A stretch of 64,000 bases of DNA from Flavihumibacter rivuli (GCF_018595685.2 NZ_CP092334.1:586001-650000); one strand, 5' to 3'; shown: positions 34,977 through 44,590, counted from the first letter of the stretch. Notes: generated by a model not told the origin, from the sequence alone. Translations and numbers: made by a program.

Positions 34977-35540
34977 TTACTTCTTATCAATTGCTTTTAT
35001 TACCCTGCATGGGTTACCTGCCGCGAATACATCTGATGGGATGTCCCTGGTTACCACGCTGCCCGCGCCAATAACAGCCCTGTCGCCGATGCTTACTCCC
35101 GGACAGATGACCGCACTGCCGCCGATCCAGACATCGTTCCCGATGGTGATCGGTTTGGCATATTCCAGGCCGCTGGCCCTTTCCTGGTAGTCCATGGGGT
35201 GCATGGCGGTATAGACCTGGACATTAGGGCCGATTAAGGTCCGGCTTCCAATGCTTACCGGTGCTACATCCAATACCACGCAATTGAAGTTGAAAAAGAC
35301 CTTGTCCCCAAGTTTGATATTGAAACCATAATCGCAATAGAAGGGCGGTTGCAGCCAAAGGTCGGTCCCTGCGTCTGGCATCAACTCCTTGAGTAAACGC
35401 ATCCGTTCTTCGGTTTGGTCTTCCCTGGTGTCGTTCAGGTCCTTCAACAAGCGCCTTGCCTTCAGCCGTAAGTCTGAGAGTTCTGCGTCCAGGGGGTTAT
35501 ACAATTCACCCGCCAGCATTTTATCCTTTTCTGTTTTCAT
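34977..35540 (-). CDS. Sugar O-acetyltransferase (maltose/galactoside type)
   Basis: A 187-residue hexapeptide-repeat acetyltransferase. It starts MKTEKDKMLAGELYNPLDAEL, the typical N-terminal helix of Maa/LacA proteins. A left-handed beta-helix follows (about 55-185) with GNDVWIGGSAVICPGVSIGDRAVIGAGSVV-type repeats and the catalytic His in YTAMHPM. It uses acetyl-CoA to acetylate sugars. The start at 35540 is chosen over 35576 because the family sequence begins there. Confidence 0.9.
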   Translation of the reverse strand: MKTEKDKMLAGELYNPLDAELSDLRLKARRLLKDLNDTREDQTEERMRLLKELMPDAGTDLWLQPPFYCDYGFNIKLGDKVFFNFNCVVLDVAPVSIGSRTLIGPNVQVYTAMHPMDYQERASGLEYAKPITIGNDVWIGGSAVICPGVSIGDRAVIGAGSVVTRDIPSDVFAAGNPCRVIKAIDKK

Positions 35541-35631
35541 GAACTTAATTGAACTTGGTTGCTTAAGGAAGACCATTCAATAGGGCTGGAATAAAATATG
35601 TATTCTCGCTTTCTGATGTTTGGAAAGTGGG

Positions 35632-36372
35632 CTAGATACTCTTTATTTTCTTTTTAAGCTTTTTTGCCAGTTGGATGGAGTGGTCGAGTGAGTTCTTGTC
35701 CTTCCAGTCGCTATGGGATATGATAATGTATTCGGGGTCCGGGCATTTGGCCTTCACCTGTCGAAGGGTGGTTTCGTAGGCGAAAGTGTTGGCATCCCCC
35801 AGGTAGCCCAGGTCTTTTGCAGTTGATCCCTTGATCAGGCAGCCGCCGTACAGGATGCGCTCTTTGCCAAACCATATCACAATATTATCTGCGGTATGGC
35901 CTTCGCCGGGATAATAGGTTTCAAAGGAGTACTGCCCGGTATGGAAGGTCGTATCCTTCGACATTAAAAATTCAGCCCTTTTCTTATTGTTCTTTTTACT
36001 GCATTCATCGGTGAGGATCGTGGTATAGGTTTTAATGCCTTGCTGCCTGTAGTATTCAAGTCCTTCTGTCCTGTCGCTATGCCAGTGCGTGGCAATGCAC
36101 AGGGTTACTTTTTGCTGGTGTTTGGTTTGGATGCTGTCTAGTAAGGGCTGGAATTGGGTGGTGTCCCATGGTGTGTCGAACAATACTGCCCCATCATCAG
36201 TGAGCAGGTACATCCCGTTGGCGGGTATTTGCTCCCCCTGGTAAGTGCTATAGGTGGTGTAGATGTAAAAATCGCCTTTCAGGTGGGATATCTTTAATGG
36301 CTTTGCTTCCTGCTGGGCAAAGGCCGTGAACTGGGAAATGGTGAAGAGCAGGATGGTGAGGATGATTTGCAT
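35632..36372 (-). CDS. bla: Subclass B1 metallo-beta-lactamase
   Basis: A 246-residue exported zinc enzyme that hydrolyses beta-lactams, in this subclass typically carbapenems. The signal peptide is MQIILTILLFTISQFTAFAQ. Zn1 ligands are His96, His98 and His159 (THWHSD and GEGHTADN). Zn2 ligands are Asp100, Cys178 (YGGCLIKG) and His220 (IISHSDW). All six B1 ligands are present, and the overall pattern is closest to the chromosomal flavobacterial enzymes such as IND/BlaB. The gene is a single unit without its own regulator. Whether it is expressed is not shown. Confidence 0.92.
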   Translation of the reverse strand: MQIILTILLFTISQFTAFAQQEAKPLKISHLKGDFYIYTTYSTYQGEQIPANGMYLLTDDGAVLFDTPWDTTQFQPLLDSIQTKHQQKVTLCIATHWHSDRTEGLEYYRQQGIKTYTTILTDECSKKNNKKRAEFLMSKDTTFHTGQYSFETYYPGEGHTADNIVIWFGKERILYGGCLIKGSTAKDLGYLGDANTFAYETTLRQVKAKCPDPEYIIISHSDWKDKNSLDHSIQLAKKLKKKIKSI

Positions 36373-36516
36373 CTGGTTTAATTTCTATCCGTTTGGGTAT
36401 CCTTAAATAAAAATCTAAGGTGCTGGCTGTCCCGGCTGGAGTATTCAAAAATAGCGGTTAATGCTGGTTAGTTGGCTGGTAAATGTTGTATCCAGCTTGA
36501 TTCCTTATTTCCTGGT

Positions 36517-37065
36517 TTATTGTTTTGAATATCTTAACACCACCCCACCTGTCTCAAGTGGCTGGGTGGAAAGGAGGGATAGGCTTTTGACTCCGGCTCC
36601 CTTCCTGAAAAGGGGGTGCCCATTGCCTAACAGGACCGGAACAATGCAAATGCGGTATTCGTCAAACAGGTCATCATGGATAAATGTCTCGGAAAGATTA
36701 GCGCTGCCAAAAACAAACAGGTCCTTTTCCGATCCGGCTTTCAGTTTCCTGATCTCCGCACTGGCATTTTCACTGATGAGGGTGGAATTGTTCCAATCGG
36801 CCGATTGCAATGTCTTGGAGCATACGAGTTTGGGGATGCTATTCATCAGGTCGGCAATTTCACCTGTCTCTTTTGTCCAATAGTCGGCCATGCCTTCATA
36901 AGTCTTTCGGCCAAATACAAGATAGGCTGCTGCATGGAGTTGCCTGATGCTGAGTTGTTCGAGTTCAGTCCCCCAAACAGTTTGGTGAAAGCTCAGGTCC
37001 CAAGGCTGGGTTCCTTCAAAATAGCCGTCAAGCGTCATTAGGTTCCACATGATCAGTTTTGCCAT
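36517..37065 (-). CDS. Dihydrofolate reductase family protein (RibD C-terminal fold)
   Basis: A 182-residue cytoplasmic protein with the RibD C-terminal/DHFR-like fold. It begins MAKLIMWNLMTLDGYFEG and has LVFGRKTYEGMADYW and LFVFGSANLSETFIHDDLFDEYR, the typical NADPH-binding segments. It is not a true FolA enzyme and trimethoprim resistance is not implied. Function unknown. Confidence 0.85.
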   Translation of the reverse strand: MAKLIMWNLMTLDGYFEGTQPWDLSFHQTVWGTELEQLSIRQLHAAAYLVFGRKTYEGMADYWTKETGEIADLMNSIPKLVCSKTLQSADWNNSTLISENASAEIRKLKAGSEKDLFVFGSANLSETFIHDDLFDEYRICIVPVLLGNGHPLFRKGAGVKSLSLLSTQPLETGGVVLRYSKQ

Positions 37066-37222
37066 CGTTAAGATTTTAGTGGTTAGCTAGATTGGATTAC
37101 CCTGCAATCATCCGTATTGCAGTGGATGTTGGATAGTCCGGTATTGGCTACCCGCGCTAGGAATGGCTTTGCCCGATATCCTTCTACTCAGTGACTAAAC
37201 CTCGTACTATTGCTGGGATAGG

Positions 37223-37729
37223 TCATTGCTTTCCCAATTGTTCCATCAGGCCGTCCCTGTCAACTACTTCCCATTGTTCCGCTATTTTCCCGTCTTTCAG
37301 TCGGTAAAAGAACATTTGTTGGTAGCGGACCTTCTTCAGTCCTGCTGGCAGACCGAACAATTCGCTTTTTGCTAAGCCTGTAGCGGTTGTATTTACGGCT
37401 ACCATGTCTTCTTCTGCCAGGATATGGTCAATGGTATAATGAACATCAGGTATAGCGGAAAAGAGCCATCTTAAAGTGGCGTTATGACTGGTATCCTGGC
37501 TGCTTTGTGTCGTCTTTCCGTCCATCGTGTGCCAGGTATAATCTGGTTGAAAAAAATTTCCCTTACGGTCAAGGTTGTGGGCATTGATGACTACCTCAAA
37601 GTATTTATTGATCATCTGTTTGTTTTGGTTGGAAAGCTTGGTCGCCTGCCCGAAAGCGGTGGAATGAAAATAGACGAGTAGTACAATGATGCTAAACCTG
37701 GAAAACAGGGGGATTGAATAGGTATACAT
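37223..37729 (-). CDS. SnoaL-like/NTF2-fold exported protein
   Basis: A 168-residue protein with an N-terminal hydrophobic segment (about 5-27). A SnoaL-type polyketide-cyclase-like domain follows (about 35-160), with DVHYTIDHILAEEDMVAVNTTATG and DGKIAEQWEVVDRDGLMEQLG. This is the ester-cyclase-like subgroup. Such proteins have varied or unknown functions. The gene is isolated. Confidence 0.8.
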   Translation of the reverse strand: MYTYSIPLFSRFSIIVLLVYFHSTAFGQATKLSNQNKQMINKYFEVVINAHNLDRKGNFFQPDYTWHTMDGKTTQSSQDTSHNATLRWLFSAIPDVHYTIDHILAEEDMVAVNTTATGLAKSELFGLPAGLKKVRYQQMFFYRLKDGKIAEQWEVVDRDGLMEQLGKQ

Positions 37730-38214
37730 ATTCGGCTGTTTAGGTTGTCATTCGGGAAGGGTGGCCGGATAACAGTTCACAATAGCAATGGCCTGGTGAA
37801 GGTGGGTTAGGTTGGATTCCAGCTGCCATTTACCTTTTTTGATCCTGATTGCTATTCAAGTTAAGGTATTTTACGGGAAGAAGCGCTGGAGGATACGTCT
37901 GCCCTGTTTCCTGCAAGGCATAAGATGTCCTGCTCATTTTAGGGTGACAAAATCTTTGTCTGATTTTCACCTGAGTTTTTAAATGATGGATGCAGATGGT
38001 TTCAAGGGAGAATGGCTAGTTGTATTCTGGATAGTACTAAAGCCAGCACAATTGTTGATTGTGGAGCAATCGCCGAAGCTACTGGCTATATTAGGATCGC
38101 TTTATCAGGTGCTTTCCCGGGACAAAATTTATCTGGAATTACCCCATTCTGAAAGCGGCTAGCCCCAGCAATGGAAGTATGGCCTGAACTGTTGAAGGGT
38201 AGGTGGCAGCATGT
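37730..38214. other. Intergenic stretch without a gene
   Basis: A gap of 485 bases between the SnoaL-like gene and the DUF2846-like gene. I see no ORF, RNA or repeat that I can support. Confidence 0.5.
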
Positions 38215-38625
38215 TTATTGACATTTCTTATCCAATTTAAAAACCTCTGCCCTTTTCTGGCCTTCTTCCTCACTCAGTTGTTCACAATAGAAACTTCCCT
38301 TTGCGAAGGCCTTGGTGGCAATGTTAACGGAGATGTAGTAGGTTTTCCCGGATTCCAGGTTGACGGTGAGGTCTGTTTCGGGACTGGGTTTCAGCTTGCC
38401 CTTATACTGTGCATGGAATTTATATTCCCCCGGCGCTACCTCATGGACGGAATACTTTCCATTTCCCAGTTTGCATAATAGGGTGGAGTCCAGGTAGGTG
38501 AAATAGGGCACATACTGGTCCGGGCCGACAGACCTCAACAGGTATACGGTGGCTTTATCGCTTTGGGCCTGTAACTGGCAATAGGTGGTGATCATCAGGA
38601 ACAGTACGATATGCCATTTTTTCAT
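38215..38625 (-). CDS. DUF2846-like exported protein
   Basis: A 136-residue protein with a signal peptide (about 1-20, CQLQAQ). The beta-rich domain contains ATVYLLRSVG, VHEVAPGEYKFHAQYKGK and the GKTYYISVNI segment typical of DUF2846 proteins. It ends in a charged helix. Function unknown. Confidence 0.75.
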   Translation of the reverse strand: MKKWHIVLFLMITTYCQLQAQSDKATVYLLRSVGPDQYVPYFTYLDSTLLCKLGNGKYSVHEVAPGEYKFHAQYKGKLKPSPETDLTVNLESGKTYYISVNIATKAFAKGSFYCEQLSEEEGQKRAEVFKLDKKCQ

Positions 38626-38897
38626 TGTCTCTTTTGTTTTGACTAAAGTTATTAAATGAAATTATGGGAAGAATTAATATGAGGAGATATTTTAATGGGG
38701 TGTAGTTCAGTCGGGATGGTATTAAGCTTTACCCGGTTTGGTAGACAGGTAAAATGGATGCCAGATTCCTGAGCAGGCTTTCTGTTTGTTTGACTGATTG
38801 TTTTAAATGCAATAGAAAAAGTTATCAAAACTGGTATTGATCTTGCATCCCCTGATCGGCACATCAAGGTGTTTCTCCTTTTCATGACAACCATTCT

Positions 38898-39491
38898 TTA
38901 AAGCCCCCAACCTTTTTTTGTAAGATGGGCTTTGCAGCTCGGACAAAATCCTGTTTCTGCTGCAGTTGGGTTCCCGCCTTCGGCATCGCGCATGTAGCAA
39001 GTGCTGACAGGACAGTGGTGAAGTCCCTGGGTGTGCCCGATTTCATGAATGGCTACCTTAAAGAATTGCTGCTGCTTTTGTCCGGGATTTAGCCTGTAGG
39101 AAGAAGCTATGCATGCTTTGCCAGGACGATAGCCCAGTCCCATTACGCCCCAGTCATGGATCTCCCCCTTGGTGGTACTGATATCCCTGCCCGTGAGTCC
39201 AATGGTTACGGATTTTCCGGGTGTACGATCCCTTAAGTACCTGATGAGGGAGTCCGCGCGATACCTGTTCCTGGTTCGGTTAAAGGCATCATCAGGAAGG
39301 GGTATGGGGGCTTTTAATTGGAGCTGGGGATATACTTTTCTGAATTCGGTATATACGTATTCATAATCTTTTTTATCCATGTCGTTGAAGGGCTGGATAA
39401 TGACGGTTAATGGACCAGAAGGTTCTTTTCGCCTTTCAGTGCAGCCTGATATTATCAGGATGAATAGGATATGAGGTATTGCTAGCTTCAA
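38898..39491 (-). CDS. Archaemetzincin-like (M54) lipoprotein
   Basis: A 197-residue predicted lipoprotein with a lipobox around residue 17 (IISGC). The metzincin motif HEIGHTQGLHH (His149, His153, His159) is followed directly by Cys160 and Cys165, then Met167 and the pair Cys183/Cys186. This is the archaemetzincin signature of a zinc protease with an additional structural zinc site. M54 proteins are best known from archaea and eukaryotes. The lipoprotein form would act at the envelope. Substrate unknown. Confidence 0.85.
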   Translation of the reverse strand: MKLAIPHILFILIISGCTERRKEPSGPLTVIIQPFNDMDKKDYEYVYTEFRKVYPQLQLKAPIPLPDDAFNRTRNRYRADSLIRYLRDRTPGKSVTIGLTGRDISTTKGEIHDWGVMGLGYRPGKACIASSYRLNPGQKQQQFFKVAIHEIGHTQGLHHCPVSTCYMRDAEGGNPTAAETGFCPSCKAHLTKKGWGL

Positions 39492-39589
39492 GGTTAAATT
39501 GAAATGTCGGTTTAATGCTCAGCTTAATAAGGGTTACAAATGATTCTGCCAGTAGAAAATAAATGTTGTCCAAAAACTAGAAAACCTGC

Positions 39590-40078
39590 TTAAGATGGAT
39601 GATATTGCCTTTTCTTGCCTTTCGCCAATCCCATCAGGATGTTCATCAGGTAGGTTAATTGGCCCAAGACCAGGATGGCTGTTGTAATGAGTATGACCTT
39701 TTTCAATGTTTCCTGAAGCCTGTAGTGGTTGAGGTATCCTTTAGCATTATATACGCTTGATAGCGTAACACTACTTTCAGTTGATTCGGATAAGAAATAG
39801 GAGAATACCAATATGATAACTGAACAGGATGCCGTAAGTAATATATGGATCCAGTTGAGTGTCTTTGAAAAGAGGAGATTATGGGTAAGTAGGTAAAGCA
39901 TCCAACAAAAGATCAGCAGGAAGGATGATGCCCAGGCGATGTGATGTAATGATACTATGTAATAAGCATCGTTAAGGTATATGTCCAAATACTTATCAAA
40001 GAATATAATTCCAGCCAGGAAAAGTAGAATGGCTATTGCTAACAGAATGCTATATGGTCTTTTTATTATTAGCATCAT
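39590..40078 (-). CDS. Hypothetical four-helix membrane protein
   Basis: A 162-residue integral membrane protein with hydrophobic segments at about residues 10-28, 45-63, 78-96 and 128-147. It has short polar loops and ends with a basic tail (KGKKRQYHPS). The family is not recognised. Regulation cannot be judged. Confidence 0.65.
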   Translation of the reverse strand: MMLIIKRPYSILLAIAILLFLAGIIFFDKYLDIYLNDAYYIVSLHHIAWASSFLLIFCWMLYLLTHNLLFSKTLNWIHILLTASCSVIILVFSYFLSESTESSVTLSSVYNAKGYLNHYRLQETLKKVILITTAILVLGQLTYLMNILMGLAKGKKRQYHPS

Positions 40079-40197
40079 ACTTTAATTATTCCTATTCAAT
40101 AACCCCAACTCTATGAAAGGGGGTGATTTTCCATTCGGAATTGGGTATACAGAGTGGTAAAGGAAGCTATAAACTGGCCAGCTTAATTCCATTAGGG

Positions 40198-40743
40198 TTA
40201 GTCCAGCCCGTTTTTGGTCTTTTGCTGAAATCGTTTGGTGGCGATCATTTCATTCAGGGTGTATAGGTTTATATCAAGGAAACTGGCTGTGATATGGATA
40301 GGTGATCCGGATATTTTATGGTTCATCCGCATGGCCAACCTTTTGAGGAAATTGGATTCCCTTTCCAGGTATTTTTCAGGTTTTTTAACGAACACCACCA
40401 GGGTGGTAAAATTACCGTTCTGGGTATATTGGATCTTTTTGATCTCATTCCAGCCGATGAAGCCTACGGATATGCCGCTTGCATTATCGATCATGCCTTC
40501 ATCTGTAATGGTCATCCCTGCCTTATTACTGAATATTTTCATTAGCATCACCAGGGCAACCAGGCCAAAGAACAAGAGGGCGGAAAGTCCAATGACAAAG
40601 AATATGACCTGGCTGATCAGTTGGTTTTTGACCCTAAGGGCTAAGTTGATCATCCAGATCCCTGTCAGGGAAAATGCCAGTGCCCCCAGTAAGAGCGGCA
40701 ACATCTTTTTCTTGTTCAATGGGATCTCTACCTGTTCGTTCAT
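40198..40743 (-). CDS. STM3941-like membrane protein
   Basis: A 181-residue protein with two hydrophobic segments (about 15-35 and 45-67). A PH-like soluble domain follows, with ITDEGMIDNASGISVGFIGWNEIK and LGLVALVML-type preceding helix. It resembles the STM3941 family of unknown function. An upstream ATG at 40947 is rejected because it would overlap the GrpB gene and add a polar leader. Confidence 0.7.
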   Translation of the reverse strand: MNEQVEIPLNKKKMLPLLLGALAFSLTGIWMINLALRVKNQLISQVIFFVIGLSALLFFGLVALVMLMKIFSNKAGMTITDEGMIDNASGISVGFIGWNEIKKIQYTQNGNFTTLVVFVKKPEKYLERESNFLKRLAMRMNHKISGSPIHITASFLDINLYTLNEMIATKRFQQKTKNGLD

Positions 40744-40870
40744 TTTTCTATGGTTTAGGGTGTTCTTTAGGGAATGCTTGATGGCGGAGAAGGTTGATGT
40801 TTTTGTATATGGAATGGTGTAAGACCAGAGCCTAGTAAAGGAATGGTCCCCAGGTGTAAAAGGGGAGGGG

Positions 40871-41431
40871 TTATGGTTCCTTCCCGGTATTTTGTACGGG
40901 GTTGGTTTTGAGTTTTTCTTTGGCAATAATAAGGTCAATGAATGCATTCACCCGTTCCTCTTTCAGTGCGGCATATTTTTTCCTGTCCTGGTTGACTTCC
41001 GCCGCTATTTCGTATTTCATTTGCTGGTAGGTTGCCCTGGCCCATTCATTGGCTCGCAAATGGTCCCTGGACAGGAGGTGCCTTTCCAGTGCGGGGCTAT
41101 GGATGGGACAAACATAAAGATGATGCATGATGCTGTCCAATACCTCATTTTTTATTGCCCCGCTTCTTTTAAAGACCTCGCGGTCTTCAATACCCTGGTT
41201 CCCGTTATGGTAATAGCCGATTTTCTCCAGCCCCGATCTGATCCGGCTGAAAGCTGCAGGGTTCGGATAGATGATGTCGATGTCGATGATTGGTTTGGCG
41301 TCCAGGTTGGGAACGGAGGTGCTTCCGACATGTTCGATGCTGCATTCAAGACCGGATAAGCCTTTCTCCAGCTCGGCTTTGATATCGGTAAAATCCCTAA
41401 CCCATTGGGAGGAGTATTTCTGGATGAGCAT
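40871..41431 (-). CDS. GrpB family protein
   Basis: A 186-residue protein of the GrpB/nucleotidyltransferase-like family. The signature IEHVGSTSVPNLDAKPIIDIDI lies at about residues 31-52, followed by a His-rich region (IMHHLYVCPIHSPALERH). Members are predicted nucleotidyltransferases with unknown substrate. The start at 41431 (MLIQKYSSQW) fits homologues better than the ATG at 41530. Confidence 0.85.
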   Translation of the reverse strand: MLIQKYSSQWVRDFTDIKAELEKGLSGLECSIEHVGSTSVPNLDAKPIIDIDIIYPNPAAFSRIRSGLEKIGYYHNGNQGIEDREVFKRSGAIKNEVLDSIMHHLYVCPIHSPALERHLLSRDHLRANEWARATYQQMKYEIAAEVNQDRKKYAALKEERVNAFIDLIIAKEKLKTNPVQNTGKEP

Positions 41432-41772
41432 GCTTTTCTGATTGATACCAGGGGTTAATCCATTTTTAAAATGTTGGTGTAAAATAATCCATTCTGGGTT
41501 CACCATTGTTGAAATTGTCAAGCATTTCATTATGATTTATCCGTATACTGGTGCGCTACATGCTGTAGGTTTATAGGATCAATTGTACAAGTGGAAAGGA
41601 GGTCGATTGCTATTAGGGTAGCTTGTAATACGTTTTATGGGTTGTGCTAAATTCAATGCTCCGGAATGAAACAGCCCTTTGCCATTTGTATTATCCCTTT
41701 GTTACACTGTTTTCTTTTTTGGGTTAGATAGTGTTATTTATCGTTAGTATAAACGGGGATTAGCCTATTGGG
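41432..41772. other. Intergenic stretch without a gene
   Basis: A gap of about 340 bases between the GrpB gene and the OmpA-like gene. No credible gene, RNA or repeat is visible. Confidence 0.4.
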
Positions 41773-43041
41773 CTATTGTTTTACAAATTCCACCCTTCGG
41801 TTAAGCGCCTTGTTGGAAGGTGTATCATTGGAAGCAACTGGTTGTGTTTCCCCTTTCCCTTCCGTTTCAATGCGGCTGGCATCAATGGTAAAGGTTTTCA
41901 CCAGTTCGTTCTTTACAGCAGCAGCCCTGCGTTTGGACAGATCCAGGTTGGCGGCGTCGTTGCCATCCGAATCGGTATGGCCAATTATCTTGATTTTTAC
42001 ATCAGGATTTTCATTGAGCACATCGGCAATGCCTTTGAGGGTGCCATAGGATTCTGGTTTGACCACATCCTTATTCACATCAAAGTAGATGCCATAGGAC
42101 ACTAATTTTCCTTCGGTAATGAGTTTGCTGCGCATATCAGGGGCGCCTATGGCAATTCTTACGTTGCTGATCATGGCTGCCCCGTATTCAAACCGGAGGC
42201 GATCCGGTTTTACACAACCGGTGGGGAAGGCTTTAGGTAGATCAATGATCTTATGCTGATCCTGGTAAAGCCGGAGCCTTGATTTCTGTACCCAGATGGC
42301 AATATGATACTTCTGGTTGATCTTTTCTTTCAGGTTTTCATCATTAACATATCCACTCATGTTGGCCTTGGAACACTCATCGCCATACAGCCAGGTGCTG
42401 TATCCCGGGCGCCCAAAATATTCTACGTGCAGTTTAAATCCGCCGTTTCCAGGTGCAGAGCCGCCATCCCAGGCCTTTGCATTCTTGGCCTGCATGAGCC
42501 TTAGCTGCCAGCCCGACATGCCCGCCCCTTCCAGTCCGCCCAGCGGTACAATATCAAACTCTATGGTATAGTTGTCTGGTAATTTCAACAAGTCATCTGT
42601 CCATACACATTCATGCATCACAAACTTCATCCATTTTCCGGGATAAAGGTTAGTGGTCACCACTTCTGCTGAACCATTTGTATTCCACGCAGCAGGAAAA
42701 TCGCCGACAGCATCCTGGCTGAAATCATCAAAGAACAAAACTTTCTCCCCTGGCACAAAATCAAATTTGGAATAGGATTCTAATGTAGGTTCACCACTGG
42801 AGGATGGACGAACCACCGTATCTTCGGCAGCTTGAGTCTCTTTTTGAGACTGCTCTTTGGGGTTTTTCTTACCAGTAAGAACAGTGTCTACCGCCTTTTC
42901 CGCTTCCTTATTGATGACCTCGTTGGTTTTCTTGGTTGCTTTCTTTTCAAGTACTTTCTTGGGATTGATGATTTGTGCTCCTGCCGGGTTTGCCGATAAT
43001 AACAATAGGGCAACCGTGGTTGTCATCAAAAGGGCTTTCAT
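41773..43041 (-). CDS. OmpA family outer-membrane protein
   Basis: A 422-residue exported protein with a signal peptide (about 1-22). A Lys/Ala-rich linker follows (about 27-75), then a lectin/concanavalin-like jelly-roll region (about 85-290) and a C-terminal OmpA domain (about 300-420). The OmpA domain has the peptidoglycan-binding motif IKIIGHTDSDGNDAANLDLSKRRAAAV. It likely anchors the outer membrane to peptidoglycan. The start at 43041 is chosen over 43101 for the signal peptide. Confidence 0.88.
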   Translation of the reverse strand: MKALLMTTTVALLLLSANPAGAQIINPKKVLEKKATKKTNEVINKEAEKAVDTVLTGKKNPKEQSQKETQAAEDTVVRPSSSGEPTLESYSKFDFVPGEKVLFFDDFSQDAVGDFPAAWNTNGSAEVVTTNLYPGKWMKFVMHECVWTDDLLKLPDNYTIEFDIVPLGGLEGAGMSGWQLRLMQAKNAKAWDGGSAPGNGGFKLHVEYFGRPGYSTWLYGDECSKANMSGYVNDENLKEKINQKYHIAIWVQKSRLRLYQDQHKIIDLPKAFPTGCVKPDRLRFEYGAAMISNVRIAIGAPDMRSKLITEGKLVSYGIYFDVNKDVVKPESYGTLKGIADVLNENPDVKIKIIGHTDSDGNDAANLDLSKRRAAAVKNELVKTFTIDASRIETEGKGETQPVASNDTPSNKALNRRVEFVKQ

Positions 43042-43263
43042 GACTTTTAGTTTTAATAAAAGTACTGAAGAGCCCCGGGTGCATTCCTTGACGTGCATCA
43101 CAAACTGGGCTGATTCCGGTCATATCAGTCCCTTATTCATTTCAAATACGGCGGGTAATGTATATGGTTAGTTTCTTCAATTTCGCCCAACGGTTTTGAG
43201 TATTTATTTCGGATGGGAATTGGGTAACAAAGATGAAGATTTGCCCTTGTTCCAATTTGACTT

Positions 43264-43290
43264 TAAAACCTGATTTAGTGATCAGGTGTT
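43264..43290 (-). terminator. Rho-independent terminator
   Basis: ACCTGAT and ATCAGGT pair around TTAGTG and are flanked by A and T runs. On the minus strand it lies just after the VOC-family gene stop. Confidence 0.6.
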
Positions 43291-43305
43291 TTGCCTAAGT
43301 TAAAT

Positions 43306-43737
43306 TTACCCTTTGTTGGCGGGATCGAATTCCACCATCCATTCAATGCCATATTTGTCCCGGAACATCCCGAAATAGGTCCCCCAGGGGCTGTCAGCAA
43401 TCGGCATTTCAGTCTGGCCTCCCGCCGACAGGCCATTGAATAGTTTGTCGGCTTCTGCTTTGCTTTCTGCCCTGACCACAATTTTGCTCCTGTTCTCGTT
43501 CTCATTGGTTCGTCCCAGGATTTCAGGTACATCATTGGCCATTAAAATACTATTGCCAATTGGTAAGGCAATGTGCATGATCTTATTGGCTTCATGAGCT
43601 GCCACCGGAAATGCTTCACTGGCCAGGTCCTTGAAACGGACGAGTTTTGAAAACTCACCGCCGAATACCGACTTGTAAAAATGGAAGGCTTCTTCGGCAT
43701 TGCCGTTGAAATTAACATGAGGGTTGATACTTGCCAT
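43306..43737 (-). CDS. VOC family protein (PhnB-like)
   Basis: A 143-residue protein of the vicinal-oxygen-chelate fold. It begins MASINPHVNFNGNAEEAFHFYKSVFGGEF and has the second half-domain GGQTEMPIADSPWGTYFGMFRDKYGIEW. It resembles the 3-demethylubiquinone-like PhnB group. The metal-binding residues of glyoxalases are only partly evident, so enzymatic activity is uncertain. Confidence 0.87.
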   Translation of the reverse strand: MASINPHVNFNGNAEEAFHFYKSVFGGEFSKLVRFKDLASEAFPVAAHEANKIMHIALPIGNSILMANDVPEILGRTNENENRSKIVVRAESKAEADKLFNGLSAGGQTEMPIADSPWGTYFGMFRDKYGIEWMVEFDPANKG

Positions 43738-43972
43738 TTGCTGAGTTTGATGGTTAAATTACAATTTATGCTATTATGATGCCGGCCTGGTTAATGGCCC
43801 TGATTCTGGCAGTTGCCTTGTATTTAATGTATTGGTTGCAGCTTCCTTTCGAATCAGCAGTGGAGAGGGTATGGTATCTCCTTCCCGGATGCCTGTAGTG
43901 CATGGTTAGCTTCCTCCCTGGATTTATTCAGTCCGGGATGTTATTGATGAATGAATTGAACTGCCCTGTTCC

Positions 43973-44590
43973 TTACTTTCTTACTAATACCGGAGGGGTG
44001 GGTTGGACAGAATTGTTTTTTATAGGTTTAATGGTTTTGAGGTAGGCAAATATGGCCTTCAACTCATCATCAGTCATGTGTTTAACCGGCATCATTGACA
44101 TGGGTGGCATGAGTGGTCTTCCCCCGGGAAGCCCTTTACTGACGCTATTTTTTAACGCAAAAAGGAATTGTTCTTCCTTCCAATAGCCTAATCCTGTTGC
44201 ATCTGGTGTAAGATTGGCTGAATAAGAAATGCCCCAGGGACCTATCCAGGCGGTAAAATCTGCGGTAACGACCAATCCTTTGCTTTCCATGGCTTTCCTG
44301 TCCACTTCTGGTGCGGGTAGCTTTTCAGGATGCCCCGATAACAGTAAGGTGCTGTCATCAACTGGACCCATAGGTGTCATTTTCTTGGGGGTGTGGCAGT
44401 CATTGCAACCTCCAATAGTTACGAGGTGTTCTCCCCATTCGGCTTGGGATGCATACCCTCCGTAAAGCGGTTTTTCTGCCTCGGTAGTGGCGGTGGTTAC
44501 TGGTTCATTAGTCTTATTGTTGGAACATTGGGTAAAGCAGGTCGCGGTAAATACCAGGCCTGCGATAAGGGGAATGTAAGTCTTACGCAT
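43973..44590 (-). CDS. Cytochrome c-like lipoprotein
   Basis: A 205-residue exported monohaem protein. The haem-binding CxxCH is Cys62, Cys65 and His66 (CNDCH). A leader with a possible lipobox (TCFTQC, Cys22) suggests a lipoprotein. The sixth ligand is probably a Met in the MPPMSMM segment. It is an electron-transfer protein of the periplasm; partner not evident. Confidence 0.85.
   Translation of the reverse strand: MRKTYIPLIAGLVFTATCFTQCSNNKTNEPVTTATTEAEKPLYGGYASQAEWGEHLVTIGGCNDCHTPKKMTPMGPVDDSTLLLSGHPEKLPAPEVDRKAMESKGLVVTADFTAWIGPWGISYSANLTPDATGLGYWKEEQFLFALKNSVSKGLPGGRPLMPPMSMMPVKHMTDDELKAIFAYLKTIKPIKNNSVQPTPPVLVRK

Noticed and set aside
36517..37065. Trimethoprim-resistant dihydrofolate reductase
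   Set aside because: The fold is of the RibD C-terminal type, not the FolA/DfrA enzyme type.
38652..38894. 80-residue ORF between the DUF2846-like and archaemetzincin genes
   Set aside because: No protein-like pattern and it covers a normal intergenic promoter region.
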